A DNA stretch of 64,000 bases from Diphasiastrum complanatum (Eukaryota; Streptophyta; Lycopodiopsida; Lycopodiales; Lycopodiaceae): the NCBI GenBank assembly GCA_029204225.1, contig CM055095.1, positions 71,277,714-71,341,713 on the forward strand, written 5' to 3'. Every line of letters begins with the position of its first letter. The first letter of the stretch is position 1. Positions 13,601-26,812 of this stretch are shown here, piece by piece. A model generated the notes under the pieces. It was not told the DNA's origin. It saw only the letters and a program-made list of their open reading frames with translations, and did no database searches. The translations under genes and the position numbers were made by a program.

Positions 13601-16600
13601 AAGAACATTAATGGACAAGTCCCTAATCCAATATATCTCGCAGTACCGAGAAGCAATTTAAAAAATTTAAAATATGGATGATTATCAGAAAATCAGAGGG
13701 TTTGTCTGTGGCCTCAAAGATGAATATAAAGTAGAGGTCCAGAGAAACTCGCCTACTACCCTTGAGCAAGCTCTCAGATATGCTCAAATCTATGATGATT
13801 CAGTGGGTAGGAAGAGGGCGAGACAACAACCCCTTTCTGAGCAGCCTCCTCAGAAAGACTTTCAATTTAAAAAGAAATTTTTAAAAAGAAAGAAGAAGAT
13901 AAAATCAAAGGTGAAGCTCCTCAAAAACGTCCTTCACTCATATAGCCCTTAAAACCAGAAGATTTTGAGAAAGCCAAACAAGAACGTTTGTGCTTTGTGT
14001 GTATGGGCAAGGGACACACAGTCAGACAGTGTCCCATGGGGCCTTTCACTAAAAAAGACAAAAAGATAAGAAACAAGTTCATCTTGTTCAGACTGTAAGT
14101 TTCCCCAGTGACTCGGCAGCTTCCGAGATCAAAGTGTATCATGAAGACCATGAACATTGTTGCCAGCTAACCTCTGCAATGCTAGCGAGACCCTTCAGCT
14201 TTGGGCCACATGACCTAGTACGTATGCACGGGAAAGTTGGTAACCAGTCAGTAAGAGTTATGGTTGATGATGGGGCAACTTATAATTTCATCAACTACAC
14301 CCTGGTTAGAAAACTTAAACTACCATAAGTACCTAGTCAGCATAGGTACATAGTTTCACTAGCTAAGGGTGAAGATAAGAAAATTTGGGAAACTATGGCA
14401 AGTAACTTAAATCTTGGTATTCAGGGGTACCAAGATGAAATAAACTTTTAGATAATGCACTTGGATCGCACAGACATTGTTCTCGGGAGAGATTGGCTCT
14501 ACAGTTTAGGACCTTCCCTCCACAGAAATTATCAGGAGAACACCCTCAGCTTTCAGACACGAAAGAGTTCCATGTGCATACTGACGCCAGTAAGTATGCC
14601 ATTGGAGGTCTTCTTGCACAACCGGACGAGTACTCCATCTGCATTTCCTCCACAACGTTAATTTTTTGGAATAGCTTCACCATCTCACACCCCTGATCAG
14701 TACCCAGCCATCACTAATCTGGAGAATCTCTTTGAAGCAGCTAAACACTCGATGATCGGCCTATCTGAAGCAAGCTACCACATGCATTGGTTGAAAAGCC
14801 AACACCAAGTGCTCGAGAATAAGGTCCAATACCAGGGCCAACAAATCGCGCAAGAACAGAAGCTGGCTAAAGAAAAAGAAACAGAGACAGAAGAAATCAG
14901 ATCCGTGATAGTCGGACAGAAGATCACATTGGAAGAGGTCCAGCAACAACTGAAGCACCAGATGGTCCAGATCGACCAAGCACGAGATGGATCATGGAGT
15001 GCAATGACAGTTGGTGCCCATCTAATTAAGCCCGAGGACATACAGTTCCAGGCCCCACAGGCCACAGCCATCCGGATGGAGAAGTATGTGCGGCTAATCC
15101 AAGAACGAGAAGCCGAGAAGAGGAATTTCGAGAATATTGTGGCCAAGTAGGAAAAGATCATCCTTGAGTCCCAGAAGTAGCTAGAAAATACGAAAAAGGC
15201 CCTCAGCAAGTCTTGGACAAGGTGAACCAATTGTGGGACACGGTGTGCAAGGCCCAAGCAGGAGCTCTTACAAAGAAACCAAGGGACGATGCTGGCTAGA
15301 TCTCACTTGGACAAGGCCAGGTCCAATTCCTATCCCTTGTCTATGATGTGTTTTAATTTCGGCTATTGAATTTGAATGACAAATGACTAATGATTGTAAT
15401 GCATCTTATGTTGTTTTTGCAAGAGGCAGGAGCCGCTAGATATTTCGCAGGAGAGGTGGGATTACTTCCGTAGACCCATCCACGCAGTGGCCCACATGTT
15501 GCACCCCCTGTGGTGCACCGACAGATGGCGAGATGACCAAGAGCTCCACCGAGGATGGGTGGAGTATACAAAGCGAGTTTGTCCATGACCAGATATTCTA
15601 GAAATTTTTTTAGTGGAACTCTAGAGTGCTTTGATGATTCATGCCCATACGATTCATGCTTTTACACACATTGACATGTGAAATGGTCCTTTTGCCATCA
15701 GGTTAGCGCCTTAGCAACCTCGAGGTAGACTTGCTAAAGTTTGAGCGATGCATTTTGCATGGGGCCAGTGCATGCGGAGGGAGGACCAGCTGTGTCCTGT
15801 GATATGGTAGCGTTCTCAAGGCCGCTCCATGCTAGATCTCCAGCATATGGTGGAGAGAGTGCTGTCTCAAGACTATCCAGCTTTCGCTTGTGAGCAGAAT
15901 TGGAGCAAACTTGGTCCATGCGTCACACAAAGAGGAGGAATCGGCTCTCGATCAATCAGTGCAAACGGCTGGTGTACATTTCCAGCAATGCATGGATGCC
16001 ATGATGCTACGTGACATTCGGAGAGTTGTTGGAGGTTACTTTATGTTTTATCTAGTTTTGATATGTATCAATTTTCGTCATTGTTAGTATCATTACATAT
16101 CTTGTTAACTCAACAATGAAACTTTCGTGATAACTCGGTTTCTATGGTGGTTGCAGGTGAACCTTGACTTGTGCATGCTCGACACTGACGCCATCGTTCC
16201 TTGAGGACCTCCTACGCAGGCCGAGATTGAGGATGATATCTTTCGGGAGCTGCACAGGCCTGCTCTGCACGACGCCACATTAGAGCAACTGAGAAGAGAC
16301 AAGATAGCGAGGAGGGAGATGAGGGGGGTTACGGGAGGAGGGAGAGGAGTATATCGTGGACTATGAAGAGGAGGAGTGGGTGGATGAGGATGAGGGGGTG
16401 GGATGATATGGAGTAGTTGCTAGTGGACTTCAACGCAGAGACATAAGTGGAGCCACTTCCTCCTTTAGATAGGCTTGGGAGCGAGCTAGAGGTGTTATGA
16501 GGCGGAGGGGTTTGGTTCATTGTATGTAAGAGGAGCGGGGCACATAGTTGCATCGAATTGCGGTTTGAACTGTGAACCGTGATTCGAACCATTGAACATT

Positions 16601-19600
16601 CCGGGGCCGGTTCGAACCGGGACTGGTTAGAACTGGCCTGATAGCATTCTGGGCCAAGTCGGTCTAGGGACTAGAATAACGACCCAAAATATTGACAATG
16701 AGAGGGTCAGATGAGAAGGATCACAAATTTGTTGTGAAAGGTGATGAGGATTTGAGGTTAGACCAAAGAATCTTTCATCTTTCCCAGTATCTGAATCAAC
16801 TCTTGAATTGTTAAATAAAAGACTAGAACCTTGTATTAAGCTCCTACCAAATGATTTGAAAAACCCCCTTATCTCTTTCAAATATGACAAGAGAAGCGGA
16901 AATAACAGGGGGGGAGATTTTCAAACAATCGGCATGTTGGAATCGAGGTTCAAATTCAAAATCAATTTGAGTTGATAATGTTGCAAATTTTTAGCTAACA
17001 TTGTTACTGAATGCAACTACTTCTGATATTTAGTTGGTTCTTTTCTCCCTAACATTTCATTGAGGAAATGTTACACTAGTTTTTAATTGCAACTATTTGT
17101 CAATCGCTCATCTCAATGACTTCCAATGTAACCTGTTGAATGTTAGAACTTCCTAAGTTACTAGTCCCCATGGGCCACAAAATTCAAGTAGAATCCCCCC
17201 AACAGAAAAATAAACCAAAAAAAAAAGTTCGAAACTTTTCCCGACTCGAATTTGCTGGTAACCTTGGTGGGGGGGGGGGCATCACAGGCAGTTGCACATT
17301 AGGGACCCTCTTAGTGCATAGGGCCTTCGCAAGGCGTGGGACTAGATACATTGGATACACATGTACGTGGGGCTAGGGGACGACCTAGAGGTAGCAGCAA
17401 GGGAGGGGGGGGGGATTGGAGGTGAGGCCCGGAGAGGTGAGTGAGACTGGAAAGAGGTAGAGGCAGGGGTAGAGGCAGGGGCACATGTAGACGCATGGGT
17501 AGAGGTTGTCCGACCTAGAGGTAGCAGCAAGGGAGGGGGGGGGGGATTGGAGGTGAGGCCCGGAGAGGTGAGTGAGACTGGAAAGAGGTAGAGGCAGGGG
17601 TAGGAGCAGGGGCACATGTAGACGCATGGGTAGAGGTTGTCCGAAATACGATTTTTGAAAATTTCTTTTGAAAAATTAAAAAAAAAGACAATATACAAAA
17701 AAAAAACCTTATTAGCAACAACAAAAGAATTTACACACTGTCTAAAATAATTTACAATAAAAGAAACAAAATAAATCAGTAATTTTTTTTTTAAACAAAA
17801 ATTCAAAAAAATTTAGGTGCACGTTCTGGAAAACCCTAATGGGATTTCTCGGAACGTGCCATGCAACTTACATATAAATTAATGTTGCAGCGGATCACAT
17901 TCCGTTGCAATGGAGATCTGGAACGAGTGTTTTTCATAAAAGCTAATGAGGAAAACACTAAATGGCCTAAAAAAAACATTAATAGTAGCAAAAAAAAATT
18001 TACATATTCTCTAAACAGTTTCACACACCAACAAATCTGTTTTTATGAAAAAATTTGAAAAAAATATTTAGTGCACGTTCCAGTAAATCCGATGGGATTT
18101 CCATAAACACGTTTCAAATCGCGTTCACTGATGGAGGTCTACAATGGAGTTATCATTTTGAATTTTCGCTCTGGTGAAATGTTGTTGTACTTCAATATGT
18201 TTTGATCTACTGTGAAAAATTGGATTCTTTGCCAACTTGATGCAACTCTAGTTATCACACCGAAGTACTATAGGTGTTTCTTCTTCCATATGAAGATCAT
18301 GTAGAATTCTTCGTAACTGAATTGCCTCGCATGTTGCACTTGTAGTAGCTCGGTACTTTTTTTGTAGATGATAATGCAATGGTTGGTTGTTTTTTTGAAC
18401 TCCAAGTTATAGAACCTGATCCACAACAACATGCCTCTGCAATTGTTCATCATTTTGTCTTCCATAAAAGGATACCAAATTGTAACGTACCTTTAGTATA
18501 TATGAATTTCCGCTTTGTAGCTTTCCAGTTGACCTACTTAGGCTTAGCCATTAAACTGACTAACCATATTAACAACATATGAAATATCTGGTCATGTAGT
18601 TCTTAGATAGATCAAGCTTCCAACAAGTTGTCTATATAACGTTTCATTTACATCTCGATCTTCCTCAACTTTCATAAGCTTACACCAATCATACGGAGTT
18701 GAGATAAATTTGCATTATGACATCCCAAACTTTTCAAGAAGATCTTTCATGTCAAACTCTAATGAGGGATCTTTCTTAATATTTCGAATCAAAACTTGAT
18801 TAGAACCTGTGATGATAAGATCACCAACGTACATCACTACAATAACAATCTGATTATCTTTTACCATAACATCAAGTGTATGCTCTGTACTACTCCTCTG
18901 AAAACCTAGCTCCTCAAAGCATGTATCAATCCTCGTGTACTATGCCTTGGGTGCTTGCTTAAGTCCGTATAATGCCTTGTCCAATTGGTAGACCTCCTGT
19001 CATGTTACTACGTAACCCTCTGGCCATTCCATATAGACTTCTTCCTCAAGAAAGTGTTGGAGGGTTTGGGATATCGAGGCAACCCTAACCATAGTTAATA
19101 AGTGAGAGGGATTTAGCACCCTGTGTGTGTAAGTGCAACCTGATGATCACATAGTTAATTGATTAGCTACAAGTTAATAAAAGGACTTTAGGCCTTTTTG
19201 CGGGACTTTTAATGTCGCAGGGCCTAAAAGTCAAGTTAGTGAATAAAAGGGGTTCCCACCAATTTTCAAAATGGTTCCCTCTAAAATTCAAATTCAAATT
19301 CAAATAGTTGGGGAGGTAGAAATTGGCCAATAGGATTTGAGGCCAAAGTCCTAAAGTCCACTATATATAGTGGTAGTTAATGAATTTGGAAGATTCTTAC
19401 GCTTAAGCATGCTCTTAGCAGTTTCCATAATAGAACGGTTCTTTGTTTTTGCAGCTCCATTTTGTTGAGGCATGTACTTGCAAATTGTCTCTTTATACCA
19501 TTGTCCTTGCAAAACATTTGAAATTCTGTAGAAAGATATTTTCTCCCTTTATCTGAATGGAGTATCTTTATCTGTCTACTTGTTTCTTTTTCCACCCGTG

Positions 19601-22600
19601 GCTTAAACCAAGTAAAGCATCTGAATGCCTCACCCTTATTCTTGACAAGATATGCCCATATCGTCCTAGAATAGTCATCCACAAACACCATAAAATAACT
19701 TGCTACACCATGAGACTTTGTTTTCATAGGACCACACAAATCTGTATGAACAAGTTTTAGAATATTTCTTGCTCTAGTTGTCCTAGAAGAATTTTTTTTT
19801 GTCTATGATGCTTTCCTAAGACACCCACCCTTCACCTCGCACTTATTCTTCTAACTATTCTGATCTATGTATATGTATTATCGCTAAATGCCCAACAATC
19901 TTTCTTTGGTTTCTTTTATTGCTTCTTGGTAGTTATATCATATGAAATCATCAAGCATGCTCGTCAAGTATAAAGTCAAGTGAAGGTCTGATGAAATTTT
20001 TCAAATAACGGCTGCCCTGACTTCAAGCCCTGAAACCCAGAAATACAATGTGTGCATAATCAAAGAAACAAATATTTATATTGCGAGCAAATATTGTTCT
20101 CGTTCTATAGTATGAAGTATGAACATTGACATCATCCTTAATGGTGGCTTTGGTACGACGCTCGGAAAAGTCTGAGTCACATGACTGACATTTTCTGCTT
20201 TCATATGTTGATTTGACCATAGATCTACAAGATTTTTAAGAAATTGTGATTCATATTTGAAATTGTGGTTCATATTTACTACTAGGAGGAACATGCAAAA
20301 CTGTAATAATGGCGACTGTAACCCAGAGGTCATAGTGAGATTGTAGCAAGTGAGCTTCTGCAGCATTTCTTATCCTGCATAAATTTATGAGAAAATTATG
20401 TGTGATGATTTTTGTATGGCATGCTACATACATAGGCTTATGACGAATAAGTTTCCGTGTACGCATAGCAATCGTTCTTGAAAGAAAGGGATTGGGCTGT
20501 AAACATCGTTCACCATGATTAGGCAAAGAAACTCAAGAAGCTTCGTGCGAGACTTGTGGATTGACTGATTGTTATTGCTAGAATTCTCAAATTTTGTTCC
20601 TTGGGTGCAACTGCAGATTCTGGATTTGTTCCAGTTTTCACATATGCAGTTTTTGGATCCTCCCGTCAATTGGCAATTGGTCCTGTTGCTCTTGTCTCAT
20701 TACTTGTATATAATTGCCTTTCTAAGATTAGTAAGCCTGATGAGGACAAAAAACGTGCAGAGCTTGCAGTGCTTCTAGCTCTTATGGTGGGTCTACTGCA
20801 GTGTCTAATGGGACTCTTAAGGTAACATCAATAATAAGCCACATGTGGCCCGTAGCAGTTGTCACATTGTTATAGAAGTCTAATGATCATTTCTGCATGT
20901 CTCTCTATTGGTGTCTACTCTTTCTGTGTAGGGTAGGGAGTTTTTTAACTTCTATATCAAGGGAGTCCGTTAGCTCATAAATAAATGCTTCAGTAAATTG
21001 GTGCCTATCCAGTACTGTAGCTTTCCAAAAGACTAGCCCATATCCCTACGTAGCTGAGATGCAGACAAGCGCAGTTTGAAAAAGTTTGATTTCAGGCACT
21101 GAATTTCGTGCATTAAATTCTTTGTTTCTTTAGATTTCCACTGTAAGTGACCTTTGAATTCTTTGTGCTGTTTTATGCAGACTGATGCCAGGAAAGCAAG
21201 TTATGCACCAGTGTATTTTACAATTCTATTCTCGTCTTATGAGCTGAAACTTCAAAGGTTTTAATTGTTGGCTGCAGATTAGGGTGGTTGATTCGTTTTG
21301 TTAGCCACTCAGTTATATCTGGATTCACGACAGCGTCTGCAATCATAATTGGTCTCTCACAAGCCAATTACTTTTTGGGATATGAAATCTCGAGAAGCAG
21401 CAACATTATACCTCTCATAAAAAGCATCATTGATGGTTACAGAGAGGTTAAACTTCCACCAGTTTGCTGTGCATGGATGTTATCTTTATTGGAGGAAATT
21501 TTATCTTTTTATATAGACTCATTAAGATGCAGCTTAATGCTAATTTGAATTGCAAGTATTTAGAGGTCTGTGTGAAAATGAATCATGCAAGTGTTATTTG
21601 CTGCTGGAGTAGGTTGCGATCTTGGTTGTTTGCTTTTTGGGAATGTGTGACCTCCCTTCAGGAAGTTGTTTCTGGGGTGAGAGCAGTGTCTCTTTGGACA
21701 TATAGTAGTCGCATCAATTGGCTAATGTTTGTTTGTTATAAGAAAATGTGTTGGAACATTTTTACAGCTTAGGCTCAAAAACACAAATTTTCTTCGACAA
21801 GAGAATCAGAAAATTTGACTACAGTGTCATAAACTGAACTCTGTTCTTGACCCTTGCCTTGGAGAAGCTTCCAGAGACTCCTAAGGGCATAAGTGAAACA
21901 GGCCCAATGAAGACTAGTCATAAGAGTCTATGGTCTGTCTTTCATGTGCAAAAGGAAGGTAACATATGTATTTCAGTCGCTGGTGTCCTGTCCCAGTGGC
22001 TGAGTGGCAGCATTGGTGTTAGACTCTCTCATACCGCATAACTCCAGGTGCCGGTTAACCACAAGAGACCGAATGATTCATGTTCCACCCCGCCATAGGA
22101 CCCAATCTAGGTCCACCCTCCATGCCCCTGCCTGTGACCGTAACAAGCAAGATCCGACATCCATCCTAGACAACGTCCCATACCACTGCCTAGGCTCTCA
22201 GCCATCTCCCGCCTCAAGCTAGCACTCATCCTGGCTGTGCACACCGCTCTCCATCCACCTTCTCCTAGGTAGATAGAATGGATGGCAAATGAGTCCTGCT
22301 TCCCTTGTATACCTCTAAGGTGGGAGACTCCAAGCCATTCGCACGTTCTAGATTACGACACGTGTCACTGGTCAAGTCAACATGCCCAATCATTGTCCAG
22401 TCTCAAGTTAGGTTTGGGACCCAAGGGAGTTGGGTCCCTAACATTCCCTCCCCCTTAAAAGACTCCTCTTCTAAGGAAGAAAATATGGGAACCTCAGTCT
22501 AAGGTCACGTACCTTTTCCCAAGTATCATCGTCTTCGGAGCTTCCTTTCCAGTGAACCAAGTACTACCTGCCGGTTTCTGAGCCCACGTCGACGTACATC

Positions 22601-25600
22601 AACAATGGCCTGTGGTTTCGAAGTTACAAAGGATGTCAGGTCCTCAAGCTGAACTAGGTCCTCCGGAAGAATCAAGTCATCCTCTCCACCAAGTCGTTCC
22701 TTTAAATGACTAATGTGAAAAAAATGTCGAACCTGACGACAAATCTGTTGTTGGTCAGTCGAATTACAGACTTAGGACATAGGATAGAGTTTCAGGTGGC
22801 TTCTTGTCGAATTCTTGATAAAATCAAGAGAGTTCTTGCACTCGGAAAGAGGTAGAGATATCTCTATAGGCTTAGTCATTGTAACTCTGGGGGATTGTGC
22901 TTTAAGCAGTTCATTATCTATCAATAAAGAATTAACTTGGCATTATATAATTGGTCACCTTAATCATGTATCGATAGGTAACATGTCTAGACGTTCTTCG
23001 GTTCATGATTTAGACTATCGAATTGTCGACCCTCCTGTCTGCCAAAGTTGTATCATAGGATGAGTCATAGGAAAGCAGGCAAGAAGGCCATATAAGTCAA
23101 ATCAAGAACATATTGAACCTTAAGACCTTGAGGAAGTTCTAGTAGATAGGCATTCCGATGGAGTATCCTTACAATACGGAAAGGCCCAGCATAACGAGGT
23201 GATAAGTTAGGACATTTTTCAGTTTGTAATACCTTAGAGTCTTTTGGGATTCTAAGATATACCCAAGCTCCCTCCTCATAGACCCTAGGTTGTCCCTTTT
23301 GATTAGCGTAAAACTGAGCTCTATCCTGAGCGGTTTTCACGTTATCGCAAGCAACAAGCAACATTTCTTGCATATCATGCAGGAAATCAACTGCTGCTTT
23401 AACCTTGAGGCTTTTGAGGCCTACAGAGATTGGAGCTCTAGGCTGGAAATCATACATCAGAGAAAATGGACTAAAACCCGTCGCTGAATGCTTTGCGCTG
23501 TTATACACAAATTCAATCATTGGAAGGTACCTTTCCCAATCCGACTGTCTTCTAGAAACATATGCACAAAGCATGTCTTCCATAGACTGGTTCGTCCTCT
23601 CTGTTTGACCATCCGATTCAGGATGATTTGAAGACCCTAGACTTAATGTGGTCTCTAATTTCTCAAAGACCGCCTGCCAAAATTTGCCAGTGAACTTAGG
23701 ACCTCGATCACTAACAATGTCATTCGGCAAACCAAACAACATGAACAACTTTTCAACGAAAAGCTAAGCAAGTTCGAAAGCTTTGACAGTTTACTTGGTT
23801 GGAATGAATTGCGCCATTTTGGTTAATCTGTCACCTATAATCCAAATAGCGTCATTTTGCTTCCCCGTCCGAGGTAGCCCAACCACAAAGTCCATGGAAA
23901 TACTTTCCCACTTTCTTTCGGGAATTTCCAAGGGCATTAATAAATCAGCTGCCTTAACTCTTTCAGCTTTATTAACCTGGCATTGTCCAAAATTGCGACA
24001 TATGCCTCCACTTGACTTTTTAAGTTTGGCCAATAAAAATTTCTTTATTATTAGGTCAGGTGTCCTTTGTGAGCTAGGGTGCCCTGCACACGGGTTGTCA
24101 TGACATTCATGCAAGATTTGGGCCCTTATATATCATCATTTTCTGGCAACTTTTCCATTCTAGAAAAATAGCCCATTCCTAATGGAATAGTCTCTTAATA
24201 TCTTGTCCTGAGGAGAAATCTTGGAATCCTGCATTCCAAGCACATCACTAGATCTAGAAGAACCTGCCAGGACGTCTAGCCAAATACGACTGAAGTACCT
24301 ATCGGTCTTACACAAATCTCTTAAGGACAGATATAACTCAAATTGGATCTCAGAAAAGCTTAACTGATTAACCTCTCCAATTCGGCTTAAGGCATCCGTG
24401 ACACTATTAGAAGTACCCTTCCAGTACTCAATGTCATAATGAAATTCTTGGAGCATTTCCGACCATCTGGCCTTACGACCCCTAAGGTCAACCGCATCGT
24501 TAATATACTTTAACGCTTGATGGGGGTCAGTAACTATGGTAAACTGGGAGCCGTACAAATAATGTCTCCACACTTTCAGGGCATGAATAACAACAAAAAG
24601 CTCCTTGTCGTAGGTGGAATACCGCCTTTGAGTAGGATTTAGCTTCTTGCTTTCAAAAGCAAGCGGTCTACCATCCTGATATAGGACTGCACCTATAGCC
24701 GTCTCAAGTACATACGGCTTGTTAGGATCGACTATGTGTAAAATAGGTGCTGTAGTTACATAGTATTTGAGGTTCTGAAAACTTTGATTCAACTCTTCAG
24801 TCCAAGTAACCGGAGGACTGAATTTACTGTGTCGGCTCGTTCTTTTAGCCCCTTTGAGGACATTTGTCAAAGGCAATGCAATAATTGCATAACCCATGAT
24901 AAATCTATGGAAAAACCCCGTAAAGTCCAAAAAGGACTTAACTTTTTGGATGGTTTTAGGGATTGGCCATTCACGAACTTGTCGGACTTTATTTGGGTCA
25001 ATTTCCAACCCATGGTCCGAAATAACGTGGACTTAACTTTCCAGCAGATGATGAACGATCTTCTTCGTCCATATCTGGGAAAGTTCGTCATAGTTTACTT
25101 AGATGATATTCTCATCTACAATAAGACTTTGGAGGAGCATGACTCTTTTGGAAGAAAACACATTTGGATTCTTTGGCAAAAAGCTTCTCCTGTCTAAGTA
25201 ACTTTAAGACAGTCCTGAGATGCTGCTCGTGCTCCTTCAAAGTCTTACTGTAGATGGGAATATCATCTAAGTAAACTATGACGAACTTTCCCAGATATGG
25301 ACGAAGAAGATCGTTCATCATCTGCTAGAAAGTCGCTGGAGCATTTGTCAAACCAAATGGTAAAACCAGAAACTCATAATGGCCATACTTAGTTCTAAAC
25401 CCAGTTTTTTCAACATCCTCCGTCTTTATACAAATTTGATGATACCCTGATCTCGAATCGATTTTGGTGAAGTACTTTGCACCATGTAGTCGGTCAACCA
25501 ATTCATCCATTCGTGGTTAAGGGTAACGGTTTTTAATCGTTAATTAATTTTTGAGCCGTTATATAAGAACAAATTAGAGTTAATACATTATGTGTGGAAC

Positions 25601-26777
25601 CATCATCAAATAAAATTGTTACGGCTTGGCCACCCACAACCCCCTTCATCCGAATGAGGTCGTGCGGATCAAAAACAGCCGTATTGAAACAACAATGCTC
25701 ACACACAGAATTACTAGCAAAGGAAAGATCAACACAAGATATGCTAGAGTTACCTGGCGTCTTAAAAGATGCCCCTTTAGCCTTCCTTTTCTTCGGACAT
25801 TCCTTTGCGACATGACTTGGTTCCATGCAATTGAAGCATAGATTGTCGCTTCTGGCTTTCATAAAGGTTTCTTGATCCATAGTAGATCTTTTATTCGATT
25901 TACTAGAACCAGAAGACCCTTCCTTTGCCTTATCCTTCCCTTTCTTTGGAAAGAAAGGCTTCTTACCCTTTACATTGGGCAAGACACTAGACTCAGACTT
26001 GGCCACTATACGAGTATCATCGTAAATCCTGGCAAAGCGAACCGCATCCTCGAGGATAAGAGGCTGGTTCCTCCTAACCTCTAATTGGTAGTCTCTTGGC
26101 AACCCAAGAATATAATGCAACTTGACCAAAAGAGGGTCTATTCTATTTGCAAAACGAGCATAAACCTCTTGAAATTCTTGTAAATATTGATATAGGGGTT
26201 GCATATTGACGATAAAATTCAAAGTCATCTAATATGGGAAGGAAGGCCGCCTTAAAGGCCTTACAAAAGTCTTCCCAATTCTTAGGTGCTTCAGGCTTTC
26301 CCCTTAAATCTGCCACCGCGTAAAAGCTTTACCTTGCAAGTACATGACGGCTAGATTGATCTTGTTGTCATCAGATGAATCATGCATGGAGAAGTGCGAG
26401 TTCCACCGATCAATCCACGACAAGACCGCTTCAGGGGTTCTATCCTTCTTTTCCCCAGCGAAAATCTTAAGGGTGAACAAAGGTTGATGCAATAGTTGCC
26501 TTAATTGCCTCAATTCCTTCAAGTCTTGCTGATCCCAAGAGTGCTTAGATTGCAAATCAACAATCTGTTGCTGTAGATTATTAATTGCAAGGAACGACGA
26601 TTCGGAATCCAAGGTAGAGGTAGATACTGTAACCTCATGAGTAGGAGACATATATGGGCTGCGTAGTAGGATTAGCATGCTTAACCACCAATTGCCAAGT
26701 GGTAAAAATGTTGCCACCTTAGCCTCCAGAAGGGTGACCTGGACCACCTGGCAGGTTGTTTGCTAGCTGGTGCCCCA

Positions 26778-26812
<35 letters not shown>

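Larger units (their letters stand above)
11757..14655 (+). mobile_element. Gypsy-B plus-strand copy, 3' truncated
   Basis: Ty3/gypsy copy of the same family as the minus-strand element at 28734-33818. It has a 5' LTR (11757-12114), PBS tggtattcagagc (12116-12128, one base inserted relative to the usual tggtatcagagc), a long non-coding leader (12129-12959), gag with zinc knuckle, and protease. RT is almost entirely missing: protease is followed at about 14500 directly by the start of an RNase H domain ([16 protein letters not shown], 14570-14625), after which recognisable gypsy sequence ends. No 3' LTR is present. Confidence 0.82.

Noticed and set aside
17311-17806. Proline/serine-rich frames on the minus strand
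   Set aside because: They are the complement of the G-rich tandem duplication; no domain and no support for translation.
24784-25197. Plus-strand 137-residue frame with YLDD as a separate RT gene
   Set aside because: The RT part is the inverted arm of the fold-back at 25043-25326; the rest is antisense to gypsy-A1.
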